NCBI RefSeq assembly: GCF_963082655.1 | Contig: NC_081555.1 | Span: 21,738,643 to 21,802,642 of the forward strand | Origin: Stomoxys calcitrans | Taxonomy: Eukaryota > Arthropoda > Insecta > Diptera > Muscidae | Direction: 5' to 3' | DNA: 64,000 nucleotides | In this document: positions 45,586 through 57,125 of the stretch, piece after piece | How the letters are laid out: each line of letters starts with the position of its first letter | Position numbering within the stretch: the first letter of the stretch is position 1 | Made by a program: the position numbers and the translations under genes | The notes under the pieces: model-generated | Told to the model about the DNA's origin: nothing | Seen by the model: the letters and a program-made list of their open reading frames with translations, nothing else | Databases searched by the model: none

Positions 45586-46191
45586 AAGGGTGATTTTTTT
45601 GAGGTTAGGATTTTCATGCATTAGTATTTGACAGATCACGTGGGATTTCAGACATGGTGTCAAAGAGAAAGATGCTCAGTATGCTTTGACATTTCATCAT
45701 GAATAAACTTACTAACGAGCAACGCTTGCAAATCATTGAATTTTATTACCAAAATCAGTGTTCGGTTCGAAATGTGTTCAAATTTTGACAAATTTTGTTC
45801 AGCGATGAGGCTCATTTCTGGTTGAATGGCTAGGTAAATAAGCAAAATTGCCGCATTTGGAGTGAAGAGCAACCAGAAGCCGTTCAAGAACTGCCATGCA
45901 TCCCGAAAAATGCACTGTTTGGTGTTGTTTGTACGCTGGTGGAATCATTGGACCGTATTTTTTCAAAGATGCTGTTGGACGCAACGTTACGGTGAATGAA
46001 CACATTTCGAACCGAACACTGATTTTGGTAATAAAATTCAATGATTTGCAAGCGTTGCTCGTTAGTAAGTCTATTCATGATGAAATGTCAAAGCATACTG
46101 AGCATCTTTCTCTTTGACACCATGTCTGAAATCCCACGTGATCTTTCAAATACTAATGCATGAAAATCCTAACCTCAAAAAAATCACCCTT
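45586..46191 (+). mobile_element. Mariner-derived element with two inverted 5' ends (195-bp terminal repeats)
   Basis: Arms 45586-45780 and 45997-46191 are near-perfect inverted copies, each 195 bp, starting AAGGGTGATTTTTTTGAGGT and flanked by TA (45584-45585, 46192-46193). Each arm contains the normal 5' terminus plus the first codons of transposase (MNKLTNEQRLQIIEFYYQNQ). The 216-bp middle retains a mid-protein fragment with FSDEAHFWLNG (first catalytic Asp) through GGIIGPYFFKDA. The true 3' half, with the other catalytic residues, is gone. It cannot make a transposase but may be mobilised in trans. Confidence 0.9.
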
Positions 46192-46193
46192 TA

Positions 46194-47640
46194 TTTATAC
46201 TGTATGTAGTAGGATGTAGAATATAAAGGCAAATGCGAGGGTGAGTTGTTTCGTAGTGGCATACTCATAGGACTAAAAGAATTTCAGCAAATCACTAAAG
46301 TACACAATGAATGCACTCCGCCACATTCCTTTGTTGCATATTTGTTGTTGTTTTTGTTGTTTTGTTTTTGCCCCTTTGTTAATAATGCCCAACAGCCAGA
46401 TGACTGACTGTTGCTGTTGCTGTTGATCTTGATAACAACTGAAGTACTGAAGTATCGTACGTATCATGTTATTTGCTTTACTCCAGCTATTTTTCATAAG
46501 TTTCTTTTTCGTTGTATTTTCCTTCCCCCTATAGAACATGCATTTTTCATCATGCATGCACATTTTGTGTTCTCATGAGAGTGTGTGCGAGTGTGTGTAT
46601 TTTTGGGGGAAGTTTTTGCGTTACGTTTGGTCGCTCTCTCTCTTTCTTTCATGTAGAAAAAGATTTAGTTCTCTTTAGTTATCGTTTCATCTCTTGTCAA
46701 AGTAATAGATAGTTGGGCAGAGATAAACAGGTACAAATAACAGGGTTACCTTAGTCAGCAAAGCTTGTGGGTTAATGTAGTCATTTAAGCATTTAAAGGT
46801 AGTCTTCAAATGTAGTTAAGCGATCAATATTAGTAGGTCGCCCGGTAGCCGAGTAGCTACTGTGGTATCACAATGGACCAGAAAAGTATAAATGGAATAA
46901 ATTAGTCTTAAAACTTAAAAATTAATAATAAATAAAAGATAATTATGTAGAACGAGCAAATAGCGAATGTACTTAAATTAGGAATAAAAAAATCTATTTA
47001 AAATCAAAAACCAATAAAATGAAATAAATATGAAAACAAAAATGAACATCAATCAGAATAATTATTGCAATAAAAGTAGATAATTTTCTAATTTTGACTT
47101 CTGCTACAATAAATTTTTAATTTTTAAAATTCAAATTTATTCGCTTCTCCTTCTATATCATTTCCATATTGTTATTTGAATTTTAACTAAACAATAATTT
47201 TGTCTTCTCTTTTTAGGTAAGTTCAACACACTCTTGTTGTGACTACAGTAGTCATTTTGTAGCAAAAACTTGGTAAGAAAATGTCTATTGATTTTTTCAC
47301 GGTATAGAATTGGAAAATGCTTTACACATTTGCCAATAGGTCCATTGTCGTATGCCGCGTTGCATAAATGCCAACAGTATCGGCTGAAACAACCATTTTT
47401 CATCACAGATTTCATGCTCACAATTAAGCCTCTTTCGGGGTTCAGTTTCCCGGGGTTCAGTTTCCCCTAAAAACTTCTCTCACATTGCTTTGCTCTGTGA
47501 TGCTCGTTCTTCTACTTTTTGTGTCTTCGTCCAGACCTGCTCAACGCATCTGATAACTGCCTCCCCCTCCCCTCTCATCTCTTTTGCACCATATTTTCAT
47601 GTGATATGTTCCCAATCACTTTTTCCAGTTCTCGGCCTAG
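46194..47640. other. Unassigned DNA
   Basis: No exon is supported. 'ggtcgcccggtagccgagta' at 46837 followed by 'gtggtatcacaatggac' resembles a second tRNA-derived SINE type; a similar 'ggggtatcacaatgg' is at 40646. CAG/CAA repeats at 46350-46430 give spurious Gln tracts. Confidence 0.4.
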
Positions 47641-48990
47641 CTAAGCTCAGTGGCTGGAGTCGAAGATAATATATTCTCCGTAGTCTGTGTGAAAATATTT
47701 GTTATTGACCCCAATGAAAAAATGTGTGGTAGTTATTTTAATTTCTAATTTCCATTCACTTTTGCTTGTAAAAAATGAGTTGCAAACTGCATAAATGTAA
47801 TTTGCTAGTATTTTGGCCCATTGCCGAACAATGGCTTTCTTAAGCGCATCCATACTAGCATATTTTTGAGTCTTTACCTTGCTCTCTAAAATGGCCCAAA
47901 TAGAAAAGTCCGTCGGATTGGCATCCAGAAAATTGGACAGCAATTGTGTGGAAGAAATGAAGTGTGTAGCATGATTTTTTAGCCACTCTTGGTTTAATCG
48001 TGCTTTATGTGACAATGTCGTGTCTAATTAGCAAGTCCAAGGTCTACGACCGAAGTGTTCACGTGTCACAGCTCCAAAGCAGCTTCCAAAATATTTTCTG
48101 GATAATATTTCGTTTTTAAGTTGTCGCCAGAATGGGTGAAAACAATTTTACAGCGGCCAATCAATATTATCTATTCGCAAATTCGCCACGTTGTTTCAAG
48201 CGCAGCAAATTCATTGCTCTTTCGAGTCTCACTTTTTTACTCGAACAATGTGGTGTTTTTGCTTGAGGTGATTATCTTGAAAATTTAGTGGAAATATTGT
48301 CTTTAATCCCTATTTTTCAGCAATGCATTTCAAATTATCTGTCAGAATGTTTAAATAATACATCTCACAAAATCTAGAATTCCTACGCCGGCAGCACTCT
48401 TACAACACCATACCACTACAGAAGTGGCATGTGCTTTACGGTTGAACTTGTGTGATTAGAGTCCATAGCCGTATTCGTCCTGCGTCTTACCTTTCTTGGT
48501 CCATCCGTCCCAAAAAAGGTTTCGTCTACAAAAATAACAGACTTTCATGATGTAAAATCTTTTTTTTTTTTGATGCTAAACGAAAACCAATCGAATTCTG
48601 TAGTTTTTGGGATTTTTGAAAAACTTTTAGAGTGGAACTCTGCAACGAGAACCATGCTTACGCAAGATTCTTCGAATGGTTTCTGGGTTACGTTTTTAAA
48701 TACCCTTTAGGGGCTTTACTAACCGTCTCAAATTTTGCATGATCGCTTGTAGTAAGTACGATTCTCGTTTTTATGCCTCAATATACAGGCCTGGTCCAGT
48801 TTTCGAAAACGCAAAACGAACGAATTTCTTTGTCTTATTTCTTGCAAAGTCTATGTTTGAATGCATACTCTTGTCAAGCCTATATATAGTAAGTAAGAGG
48901 AACCTCAAGTGATTTCAAATCTTAAAGGGAAGAAAATATAGGCAAAATTATTTTCTGCGTTTTGAGAATTCGAAAGCCGGAACAGGCCTG
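47641..48990 (-). pseudogene. Second mariner lineage, transposase pseudogene
   Basis: On the minus strand, SVIFVDETFFGTDGPRKV (around 48530) contains the first catalytic Asp in the form VDETFF. The last frame (47647-48015) reads EWLKNHATHFISS, NPTDFSIWAILESKVKTQKY and DALKKAIVRQWAKI, the third catalytic Asp region and C-terminus of Tc1/mariner. Stops and frameshifts lie between. The motifs differ clearly from the LTPLEYFLWGYVK family at 8.3 kb, so this is a separate lineage. Confidence 0.8.
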
Positions 48991-49393
48991 ATAACGTTTT
49001 TGGACTGTAGATCGAGTAATATGGAGAATTACCGTAATTTTCCTAGTTCAGCATGTTGAATAAAATTTTTTTTCGGCAATCGCTATATGGTATCTCATTG
49101 CCCCAATTTCTCAGATCGCCCTTATAAGTAATAACGATTTCTGCACAATTGTGAGGTCGTAGTAACAGAGGTAATCATAGAACACAGCTGTGTGTCTGTT
49201 CTGCACTGGCAAGAAAACGTTCCACTTCAGGTTCTTATTTCTATGAGGAAATGGACATTATCAATTTATTGGGCTTTTTAAACGATTTTTTTTGTTCCTT
49301 CCTTAGTATGTGTGCTACAGACAGCATCCATGATCTAATCTAATAATTTTTTTTATTTTTACATTTTGAGCCAGAAAACATATAACATATATA

Positions 49394-49628
49394 TTGGGTT
49401 GCCCAAAAAGTAATTGCGGATTTTTTAAAAGAAAGTAAATGCATTTTTAATAAAACTTAGAATGAACTTTAATCAAATATACTTTTTTTACACTTTTTCT
49501 AAAGCAAGCTAAAAGTAACAGCTGATAACTGACAGAAGAAAGAATGCAATTACAGAGTCACAAGCTGTGAAAAAATTTGTCAACGCCGACTATATGAAAA
49601 ATCCGCAATTACTTTTTGGGCAACCCAA
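49394..49628. mobile_element. 235-bp mariner MITE with ~32-bp terminal inverted repeats
   Basis: The ends are TTGGGTTGCCCAAAAAGTAA (continuing 'ttgcggattttt') and its reverse complement at 49597-49628. TA flanks both sides (49392-49393, 49629-49630). The interior is AT-rich and non-coding. Near-perfect termini suggest recent movement. I recognise the terminal word as widespread in flies. Confidence 0.93.
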
Positions 49629-49630
49629 TA

Positions 49631-50040
49631 TATTACTGCATAAAAGTAAAAACAAATACTGACTTCATTTTTAATTTAAAGTTTTTTTCCTCCTGTTGTA
49701 TTAGACCTACCATTCTAAAAATGACAAAAAACTGCAATTATTTTGGCAACAAATGATAAACATGAACTATGGCAACCCCTTTTTTAGTACGAACTATCTC
49801 TTAGCTTGCTGTCATATCTTCTAAATCTGCAATTCTCTCTTTTGTTTTGTACGCTCTTTACATTCTCTTTTTTAGACTCGACTAGCATAGTAGCGATGTG
49901 TATTGACAAAATACAGTCAATGTAAATTGTACTATAGCCAGCCATCATACACAAATACACTCTTGAGACTCTTGCAGAAGATGTGTTCAAACATAGATAC
50001 CGAATGTCAATTGTGAGAGAGTGTTTGTGTGACAAACCAA
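49631..50040. other. Unassigned DNA
   Basis: No gene is supported. The minus-strand frame at 49784-50035 has no recognised domain. Confidence 0.35.
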
Positions 50041-50480
50041 AAACATTTTTGGGGTATTGTGTTTAGACCTTGCGCACAAGAACGTCATACATAAACTCGA
50101 CTCGTACGCGTGACGTTAACTTGACGGCGGTATTGCTTCCAATTACGACGACATAAGGTATAGCGGCGGCAATCGCGTTCGAGCGTAGTACGTAAATAAA
50201 TTTTTTTTGGTGTGCTGCCTCGTCCCCAATCATATTAAAATTTATATTGTTTACTTTTTGTTGTTTTTGTAAAGTGGTGGTGTTTCATATGCGGCACCAA
50301 CTAGCCAGCTCAGCTACTAAGTTCTCGTTTACGGTGTCTCTGTTTTATTAACTCGAGATATATCAAAAAATATTGGAGATATACCTATTTCCACGAATTA
50401 CAAATTAATAATAATAAAAACGTGTACATGTATTGCATGTTTTAAAGCAGTGATTGTACAATTAAAGTAAGTGCAAAATG
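50041..50480 (+). promoter_or_regulatory. Possible promoter / non-coding exon
   Basis: A GC-richer, CpG-containing patch ('actcgtacgcgtgacgttaa', 'gcggcggcaatcgcgttcg') is followed by AT-rich leader-like sequence and a donor-like AAAGTAAGTG at 50465. Such a composition change is typical of fly transcription starts, and it could be an alternative first exon of a plus-strand gene. There is no coding frame, TATA or initiator that I can fix. Confidence 0.25.
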
Positions 50481-52090
50481 CCATTAAACCAATAGAAGCA
50501 AAATGGTAGATATTTTTACATATATTTTTGGATCTAAAATTTATTAGAAATTGGTTTTTATTATAAAGTTATGGTGTACTTGGCTTTGAAGTGAGTGCGA
50601 GTGTGTGTGTGTGTGCCAAACATAATCATTGACCATAAAAGACTTGAAAAAAAGTACCCACCAAAAGTTTTTTTATTTAACATTAAAATCCACATATGTA
50701 CCTATAACATTAAAGAAGAATTGCATGTGTGTGTGAACAAAAGAAAGAAAACCCAGGAATTCTATTAAAGTGAAGTAATAACATCAAAGCCTTAATGAAT
50801 CAAGTGAGCTGAACAATAACAACCATCGACATCAAAATCATCTTACGTACATACATATATATATATATATGTATGTACACCACTATTATGAATGCGGAAT
50901 GAATTGGTTTTTGTTGGATAAACCACGAATGGACATTTACTCGTAAATATACGTATGCACAAAACACGAAAACAAACGAGAATTTATTTTAATTTTTATT
51001 AATTTGGCTTAATACAGTTTTTATAGCATTCATGCATACACACGCACTTAACTTATAGGTATGTAATTCAAACAGTTGAAATAACACTCATGCAAAAGAG
51101 ACATAGCTGTTCGTTCTTTCGGTAAATGCTTTTAATTTGTTAGATTTGTTTTGTTGTATTTTCGTTATGTCGCGAAGTTAAAGCTGACTGACAGCAAGCA
51201 GCAGTGTTTATAGACGTCACTCGGTCAAGCTTATGCTCTGCTCTGTCTTTTGTGAATTACTCAATTGCAAGTGTTGCCAACTTTTTTATGTACATGGGTC
51301 AAATAGCGTTATTTTGTGCCGGTATTAAGACACCTTTAGGAAAAAAGTCAATATAGTTGAACTGAAATATGAAAGAAAAGGGAACAGAGATATTACGCCC
51401 ATGTTCCGATTTAACATCATTGTTTAAAATAGGCATTGAAATATAGCAAGGTTTTCAAGAGTTTTTTTTGGCAAATAAAATCCCTTAAATCTCAAATTTC
51501 AGCTTGTGGCTATACGTCAAGTGTGAGACTTTTCACGTGCACAGAATAAATGATTTATTTTACCAAATGTATAATTTTTGAAACTTTGACACATAAAGAG
51601 ATGTTATACATCGGCTGCTTGTGGGGGACACCTAAGTTTTTATAGGGTTCTCTCTATGAGTTCTAGGTGAATATACCATAAAATGGCCCAAGCTTTGAAC
51701 TGTAGGCCGACAGACGGGAGGCCGGATAACACTTTAGTGTTGATGAAGGCCCTAAACAAGCCGGAGACGTTCGCTAATGAATCAGTCTGAGACCAATCCG
51801 ACTATGTGTCCGGTAATTTCTTTTCTGCAACAGCTCGTCAGTGACATAAATTCAATTACCAGTCGTAATAGGTACACATTACTAATAAAAAAATAAATAA
51901 AACCATTGGAAGATGATTGATTTCCCATACCCCACACGAATCGTAAAAAATGTAAAAGATACCTTTTTCAAATCGAATAAATCGATGAACATATATAATG
52001 GTTATGCACACATATTGATTTTCTCTTTTAGAAGCACCTGACTGTTTGCCAAAATATTGATACATCTTCCGTAATTATGATATTTAGAAG
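50481..52090. other. Unassigned DNA with AT/GT microsatellites
   Basis: A GT run lies at 50602-50615. A near-perfect palindrome 'gtacatacatatatatatat' continues to 'gtatgtac' at 50847-50878. AGTGTTGCCA is at 51270-51279. No exon is supported. Confidence 0.45.
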
Positions 52091-52424
52091 AGGTGGAAGA
52101 TTTTCTAAGCAACATAAGTGGACATTCCATGGCGAAGAAATTGAAATATGTTTTCAATACAATACCACAAATTAAGTTTCTAAATCACATACAGAATAGA
52201 AATGGGCAAGCAAAGACTGCAATAAATATTAGTTGGTTCAATTTTTTAAAGAAGACAGGGTTGTCTGTAGAAGCCTATAATCTTCTATGATCACCAAACC
52301 ATTCAAGGGTCATTGGACAAAAAACCTTGGATACCAACGATAATCTTTAGACGCCAAAATTGCTTCGCCGTGCGGAAGTATTCGCAGCATGTCAGAAGGT
52401 TGGCAATGTTCAGCGATGCGGGTT

Positions 52425-52630
52425 ACATTTTTGTCTCCTGATGGCATTTCTGTTTTCAGATGGCAATTCTGTCTCCAGATGGCATTTCTGTCTTCCGCGG
52501 AAATTCTGTGTCTTGAAGGAATTTTTATCTGCTGATGGTATATCTATAGCCTGGAGACGTATCCGTCTCCTGATGACTTTTCTGTCTCTAGATGATATTT
52601 CTGTCTTCTAATGGCATTTTGTCTTTAAGT
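52425..52630. repeat. Short degenerate ~21-bp tandem repeat
   Basis: Units of the form 'cagatggcatttctgtctc' recur about nine times with drift ('gatggcaattctgtctcc', 'gatgatatttctgtcttc'). The early units step by 20-22 bp. The open frame at 52360-52611 is a product of this periodicity. Confidence 0.65.
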
Positions 52631-53739
52631 TTAAGAATGTTCAGCCAATTCCCAAAAAGGGCAGTGTGAATAACCCTACCAATTGTGGGTTAATTGCAAT
52701 TTGCTTCTCTTTTCCAACGATTATGTTTGATGAGATTAAGGTCTTTGCTCTAGCTATCCCAAAAGCTCCAAAGTTTCGGAACGTTCAGCTGATCCCAAAA
52801 AAAGGAGAAGTGGACAAAATCGCATTTCGCGTTCTACTTACGTTATACTCTGCGCGTTTCACAGCATGGCTTCTGCAGATATCGCCCCTTGGAAGATCAG
52901 TTTGCTTTTTTGTCTGAAGTTTGAAATTTTGTTTGGACGTTATGAATTTTAAAGTCCATGGCAAGATGGTCCGAATTAATCCTTAACCTGACCATGAAAG
53001 TTCTTCCAATTTGACTTCTAGATACACTGGAGGGTACAATTCTAGTGAACATATAAGCCGGTCTTTGATGTGCCTTGTTGGTTCACTGGAGGATACGATT
53101 CTTATTCCATTTGACGGTCTGAGATATATATTTTCTTCCAACTTCTGTGCCGAGTTTGACTTCTGGATCCGCTAGCAGACGTAATTCTTATTCGATTTGG
53201 CGGTCTGACTGTTCTTACTTTCAAGTAGTAACTGAATGCCCCTTTTAGTTGATGGCTTGCATATCAATCAACCTTACTATTTACCTTAATTAAAAAAATT
53301 GTGTGAACGTCCTTTTCTGTTTTTGCCTTTAAACTTCATATAAAATTTCTTTATTGAAATCTTTTTAAAAAGTTTGACTTCTGTATCCGCTAGCAGCCGT
53401 AATTCTTATTCGATTCGGCGGTCTGACTGTTATTACTGTTATTAAATAAAAATATACGTGTGAACATACTTTTATGTTTCTCCCTATAAACTTTATGTTA
53501 AATTTGTTTATTGAAACCTTTTTAAAAGATCCATTACAGATTTTGTTTCCTTGTCTTATTAAGAACGTCACACAGTCTTTGGGTGATTTCGATTCTTAAA
53601 AAAATTTTACTCTAATGTTGCACATCTACGGAACAACATTTTGCAAATGCCGTCCTTACCATCTCATAGTGTTATACTTTTTGCATTTTCAATCGAACAT
53701 GTTCATATGTATATGTAGTCATTTCGACGAAGAATACAC
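52631..53739. other. Unassigned DNA
   Basis: 'gacttctggatccgctagca' at 53160 and 'gacttctgtatccgctagca' at 53375 mark a partial duplication with a step of about 217 bp ('cgtaattcttattcgattcg', 'gcggtctgactgtt'). No gene. Confidence 0.45.
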
Positions 53740-54055
53740 CATACAGTGCTTGGAATATTTGAGAGAAAGATTCTTCGTAAAATATATGGACCAGTTTGTG
53801 TTAATGGAGAATAAAGGCGACGTATGAACCACGGGCTGTATGAGCTGTATGGCGACGATAGCATAGTTACACATATCAAAATACAACTGCTGCGTTGGCT
53901 AGGTCATGTTGTCAGAATGGATGAAGAAGCTCCAGCACAGAAGTCTTTTGATGGAAAGATCAAGTTGTGGGAGACACCTCGAAACTTGTTGTCAGAGATT
54001 TTAGAATGAGCGCAGAAGATCGAGGCGCCTGGAACGCTATTCTATGTTCGGCTAG
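53740..54055 (+). pseudogene. Non-LTR retrotransposon C-terminal remnant
   Basis: The plus strand reads ERKILRKIYGPVCVNGE, a stop, RRRMNHGLYELYGD, IKIQLLRWLGHVVRMDEEAP, and after a frameshift MSAEDRGAWNAIL. The RLRWLGHVVRMD block and the closing DRxAW motif are hallmarks of the C-terminal end of RTE/Jockey-type fly retrotransposons. A stop replaces the Trp expected after GE. Confidence 0.78.
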
Positions 54056-56419
54056 TGGAACAAATATTCTGTCATAGCCAATTAAAGTAAAGTAAGCCAT
54101 TTCGACCAAACAATATGGTAAAATTCGCATCCTCGTCTTAGAAGAACTTTCAAGCAATGCATCTAATGTGCCATTTGATAAATAAAACGCGTTCACTTTT
54201 TCCATTTTAATATATTTTTTTTTAATATTATGTCGCTTTTTTCAAAATATTCAACAAATTTTGTCTTTTTCTTCTTTCGTTCAAATAACATTTTCTTGAA
54301 TGATAGCAGTCGATTTTAAGTGCGACATTCTTTACCGTAGGCTCTGTAGGCAACACCATTACAAACGAACACAACATTTCGATTTCAGTGCAGCATGGTG
54401 AAAAAATGCTAAATTTTTTGCACAATCCAAATCGCCATTAAAATAAATCGAATGCAATCAAATTGGCAACACTGACGCTTAAAGCCGTTTCTTGTCTTAT
54501 GCTTTCATGTTACTCTTTTGTCAAGTTGACGCTCTTCTTTAAATATGCTCTTCCTCTCTGGCTTTCATGGGGTCTGCACATTTGGAGTATTGTCTTTTTT
54601 TATTGAGCTTCCGTTTGTCTGTCTGTTGCTTGGCATACATTAAAATAAATTATTTAAATGCTGTTTAAGAAGCGGAAATTTTCAAAAAAATTAATTAAAC
54701 AAGTCGTTCACCTCCCCCATGGTGTAACTTGCAAGCAGAAAACGAAAGAACGAAAAAAAAATAAATAGCCAAGACTAAATGCCGTCAAAACCAATAACAT
54801 CACCCTTATGAGGAGAGAAAAAAACAATCACAGTTTTTGCCTTTTTAATGACACACTAAAAAGAGTGTGTTCAAAAAAAGTTGAACTGCAAATGATGGAC
54901 TTGTCCCCATAAAATGTTTAGAAAAATATCCCTCTATCTATTTTGGTAGCTTTAAAAAAATAATGGCAAGCAAATAAAATTTTATTGCCAAAAAATCAAG
55001 GAGGAGTTATTCTAAGGCTGTATAGCCCTGTCAAACCACACAACCTCATTTTATTTAGAACACCTAGTGTGCTTGGCAGAATGAAAGGCTCCTTTGGTTG
55101 TTTGGCCAAATAATTTGGCCAAGGGGGAAAAATCAATGTTCTGCTGTCCTTTGTAAATTTGATTTTACAACAATCTAAAATATCCTCAAAACTAAATGAT
55201 GTCTATCATTGTCATAAGCATGGTTGTTGTTGCTGCTGTGGCGGCTTCCAAAAACCCATCCCATGGTTGGTCTGTCCGTCCACACCATTATTGAAAGTAA
55301 ACATTTCGTTTTAATGCCATGTTTGCGTGTCAATATTGAGTTTTTTCGGTTATTAGTTTTATTTGCCATTGCCTTAAATTAAAATTTTTCACAAAAATTA
55401 AGTAGTAGTACAGCCCAGAATAACAAACAGAGGGCAAGTGTGAGTGACCTGACCACAATCACCAGCACCACCACCAGCTGATTGTCGGCTCTGGGGATTA
55501 ACTTTTTGTTTTTGAAGGGAAGGAGTGGTATTGGTGAATATAGGGTTTGTGTGGTGGGGGTACTTATACCCCAGCCCACATGATTTTATTAATCATCTCC
55601 CTTTCCCCCAAAAGGAAAAAAAATTCACCCTAAAGCTAGGTAAACAAAAAAAAAAAACAGGAGTGTTGTTTGCATTGACCTGATGTATAGTACAGAAAAA
55701 ACCAACAACTTATAGTTGGGAGCGAGGCAGGAGAACAGTTCTTAAAGAGCAATAAAATTAATAAACCCCCTAGCCATATCAAATAAAATAACATTCTTCC
55801 TCCTCCATAAGCTTTTTCTTTTGTCAAGCTATTATAACTTGCGAATAGCGTTTGAATTACTACAGTTATGATGACTTTGCTTTTATGTCTGTCTTATTTA
55901 TTCAGCCGTACAGTTTTATAAGTAGCCAATGCGTAATTGATTTTCTATGCCATAATTGCTGCCAAGTCTTCAGTTATGTCAACAAAATACAATTTGAACA
56001 GGGATCTTCTGAATGATGTGGCAAAAATTTATTTGAGCATCAAAGTAGGCAAACAGCTATGTATATGACGAAACTTGTGTCCAAACAATTTAATGTGTAA
56101 AGATCACTTAAGTGGCCTAAATGGACTAAATACGGAAAATGAGATTGCACATGACTTGATAGAGTTGTAAAATGTGTCAACGATTCATTTGGTTTTAATT
56201 AAATGAGTCTATTTAAGGAAAGGAAATTAATAAACTGTGGCAACTCTTCTTTTTAATTAACTTTCAATGAAATAAACTTAAAATGCATGTAAATCCTTAA
56301 AACCAATAAATGAAAATAAATTTATTTACATTCCTGTTTGTTTACGTTTTAATTGCCATATTTTTTAAAGTTATGGGACCTTCCCACGTTTGGTTTTGTG
56401 CAAGTGACACAACCTTGTA
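54056..56419. other. Unassigned DNA
   Basis: No gene. TGGCAACACT is at 54464-54473. CT/AT-rich tracts account for the open frames. Confidence 0.45.
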
Positions 56420-56585
56420 TTATTGAGCCAATATCGATCGCGGATTCGAAATTCCACTTTTAAGCTTCAAATAAATAGCTGTAGCTGTCCTGACGTGAAA
56501 ATAATTTCAGCAGTGGTTATCCCCTCACTAATGCTGGCAACATTTGTAAGGTATCCTGCCATGTTAAAACTTCTTTAGCAAGTGG
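56420..56585 (+). mobile_element. Eroded SINE, same family as 12063-12370
   Basis: 'gcggattcgaaattcc' (B-box relic), 'tttcagcagtggttatcccc', 'taatgctggcaacatttgta', 'aggtatcctgccatgttaaa' follow the SINE order. Confidence 0.6.
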
Positions 56586-57125
56586 TGCCGCTATTGGTCA
56601 GGTTAAAATCCACATGTGCTTCGCGAATCAACACTTCATCCACAAACACAACTGTTTGGTGCGGTTTGCATGCGGGCGGCGTCATACTTCTTCGTCTTGT
56701 AACAGTAAATGGCCACTGCTACCGCACCATTCGCACTGATTATTTTTGGCTTGAATTGGAAGATATGGACCTGGACGACACATGGTTTCAGCAGGACGGT
56801 GCCACAAGCCACACAGCAAACCATTCAATCGACTAATTGAAGAGTAAGTTTCATGAGCGTATTATCTCAAGAAACGGCTCAATCGATTGGATGTTTCGTT
56901 TGTGCTCTTTGGGGCTACGTCAAGTCATTGGTCTAGCCAACGACGTTGGAGAGGTCAGATCCAACATTCAATGGGTAATAGCGAACGTTTCGGCTGCAAT
57001 GTGTAGCCAAGTCACCGAAAATTGGGTCCAACGTATTGACAAGTGCAAACGTGCCTGTGGTGACCATATTAACGAAGTCAAGTCCATTCATAAATGTTTT
57101 GATTGTACTTCAAGACGATAATAAA
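56586..57125 (+). pseudogene. Mariner-family transposase pseudogene (middle and C-terminal part)
   Basis: The plus strand reads TVWCGLHAGGV, LEDMDLDDTWFQQDGATSHT (second catalytic Asp in QQDGA), FHERIISRNGSIDW, then after frame changes VTENWVQRIDKCKRACGDHI and a tail to 57120. Stops interrupt the frame near 56836. The part with LTPLxYFLWG is replaced by drifted sequence. The family resembles the 8.3/11.5/45.6-kb copies but is more diverged. Confidence 0.82.

Noticed and set aside
50847..50878. Regulatory palindrome (gtacatac...gtatgtac)
   Set aside because: It is centred on an AT dinucleotide run and palindromic by composition; no further evidence of function.
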